A stretch of 16,532 nucleotides of DNA from Porphyrobacter sp. (lineage in GTDB: Bacteria > Pseudomonadota > Alphaproteobacteria > Sphingomonadales > Sphingomonadaceae): contig JAKFWB010000108.1 in assembly GCA_021732945.1 (NCBI GenBank), forward strand, positions 1 through 16,532, written 5' to 3'. Below are positions 15,684 through 16,532 of this stretch, one piece after another. Within the stretch, counting starts at the first letter, position 1, and the number at the start of each line of letters is the position of its first letter. Made by a program: the position numbers and the translations under genes. Under the pieces are notes generated by a model. It made no database searches. It saw only the letters and a list, made by a program, of their open reading frames with translations, and had not been told where the DNA came from.

Positions 15684-16532
15684 TCATGGATGCCGGCCCA
15701 CCATTCTGAAAACCCCCAAGATCGTCGGATCAATCCCGACAAAACGAACCGTCGCCACAACCAGAAAGGTGGCTCTGGCAAAAAGTCCCGCGACCACCGC
15801 AATCGCAAAGCCAACCGCGCTTCCATCCCATGCCGCGATCAGCAGCCCGGTGCAGGTTGTCGCAAGCGACACGGCGAAAGCGCGGGTCACCACGGCATCA
15901 TGCCGCGCTGCGTGCAGCAGGCTGATGCTGGCCCCCGCCACCGCGTTCACAACACTTGCCCCCGCCAGTATCGACATGATCAATCCCGCGGCGCGGTAAT
16001 CATCGCCAAAGCCAAGGGCAAGCAGGTCTTCCCCGAAAATCCAGAGGCATCCGGCAAGCGCAAGCGTGGGCAACAGGATGATCAAAGCCGCGACCAACGC
16101 CAATCGCTGAAGCTTGCGAAATTCCTGCCGCTGATAGAGCGACGTCATCATGGCTGGAATCATGGCGAGGATCATCGACGCTGGCATGTTCGCAAAGACC
16201 GTGACCGCGGTCGCGACGCGAAACAGCCCGGCCTGCTCCAACGTGGACAGCGCGCCGACCACGATGAGCGGAATTGCGGCCTCTGCTGCGAACATGATCG
16301 TGGTCAGACCCATCATCGCGCTCGCCTTGCGCCAGCGGTGCTGCTCGTCGGGGCTGGCGGCGCCCTTCTCGGGAACGCGCCACAAGCGCCACACCGTCTG
16401 CCATCCGAAGAGGAGCGTCAGCAAAATGGCCGCGACGGTCAGGATCATCGCCATGCCCGGATCTATTTGTCCGAACGTCAGCATGGCTATCCCAAGCAGC
16501 ACGGCATAGGCCGTGGGCCGAATGGCGGTATC
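15684..16532 (-). CDS. Oligosaccharide flippase (Wzx/MOP-like), C-terminal part, 5' end outside window
   Basis: The frame stays open from the TGA at 15684-15686 to the right edge, giving 282 residues that start mid-protein, so the N-terminal part is outside. GTG at 16502 is an internal Val, since the frame continues upstream (DTAIRPTAYA) to the edge. About eight hydrophobic segments are visible. AGLFRVATAVTVFANMP and the stretch from MILAMIPAMMTSLYQR are typical of polysaccharide-transport MOP proteins, as is the region near LLALGFGDDYRAAGLIM. It would flip the undecaprenyl-linked repeat unit to the periplasm for the downstream polymerase. It is the first visible gene of the block, separated from the next by one to 19 bp depending on the start chosen there. 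Confidence 0.88.
   Translation of the reverse strand, partial: DTAIRPTAYAVLLGIAMLTFGQIDPGMAMILTVAAILLTLLFGWQTVWRLWRVPEKGAASPDEQHRWRKASAMMGLTTIMFAAEAAIPLIVVGALSTLEQAGLFRVATAVTVFANMPASMILAMIPAMMTSLYQRQEFRKLQRLALVAALIILLPTLALAGCLWIFGEDLLALGFGDDYRAAGLIMSILAGASVVNAVAGASISLLHAARHDAVVTRAFAVSLATTCTGLLIAAWDGSAVGFAIAVVAGLFARATFLVVATVRFVGIDPTILGVFRMVGRHP

Noticed and set aside
15665..15826. Longer N-terminus for the first glycosyltransferase
   Set aside because: The extra residues are Trp/Arg-rich, overlap the flippase gene, and the family alignment starts at MRKIAF.

Overview
The window looks like chromosomal DNA of a GC-rich alphaproteobacterium, most likely a sphingomonad (Erythrobacteraceae or Sphingomonadaceae). 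This rests on protein style, gene content and high GC. Nearly all of it is one exopolysaccharide or capsule locus of the Wzx/Wzy-dependent type. I see no RNA genes, CRISPR arrays, insertion sequences or phage genes.

Layout. Left edge, plus strand: the C-terminal end of a protein that resembles HPr-kinase-related proteins (1-369), then a PF14907-type nucleotidyltransferase (426-1553). These converge, 7 bp apart, on a long minus-strand block that runs from the right edge to 1561. In transcription order the block holds a Wzx-like flippase (its N-terminal part lies outside the window), two GT4 glycosyltransferases, a glutamine-dependent asparagine-synthase-type amidotransferase (asnB), a SAM methyltransferase, a third GT4-like glycosyltransferase, an EpsG-type polymerase, an O-antigen ligase/polymerase-family membrane protein, a Wza-type outer-membrane export lipoprotein, a Wzc-type chain-length protein fused to a tyrosine autokinase, an exported protein of unknown function, and a PRMT7/9-like methyltransferase with an N-terminal TPR-like segment.

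How the genes fit together. The GT4 enzymes would build a lipid-linked repeat unit. AsnB and the SAM methyltransferase may decorate it with amide or methyl groups. The flippase moves it across the inner membrane, EpsG and/or the O-antigen-ligase-like protein polymerises or transfers it, and the Wzc-like kinase with the Wza-like lipoprotein controls length and export. From flippase to EpsG the genes overlap by a few bases (mostly ATGA or GTGA) or nearly touch, so they are probably one translationally coupled operon. The last genes are separated by 60-70 bp gaps or a 4-bp overlap. No priming glycosyltransferase and no sugar-nucleotide synthesis gene is visible; they presumably lie beyond the right edge or elsewhere.

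The points most worth a second look are the PRMT7/9-like protein, the unknown exported protein after the kinase, the two polymerase-type proteins in one locus, the HprK-like plus nucleotidyltransferase pair, and the (Gly-Tyr)6 tail of the kinase.
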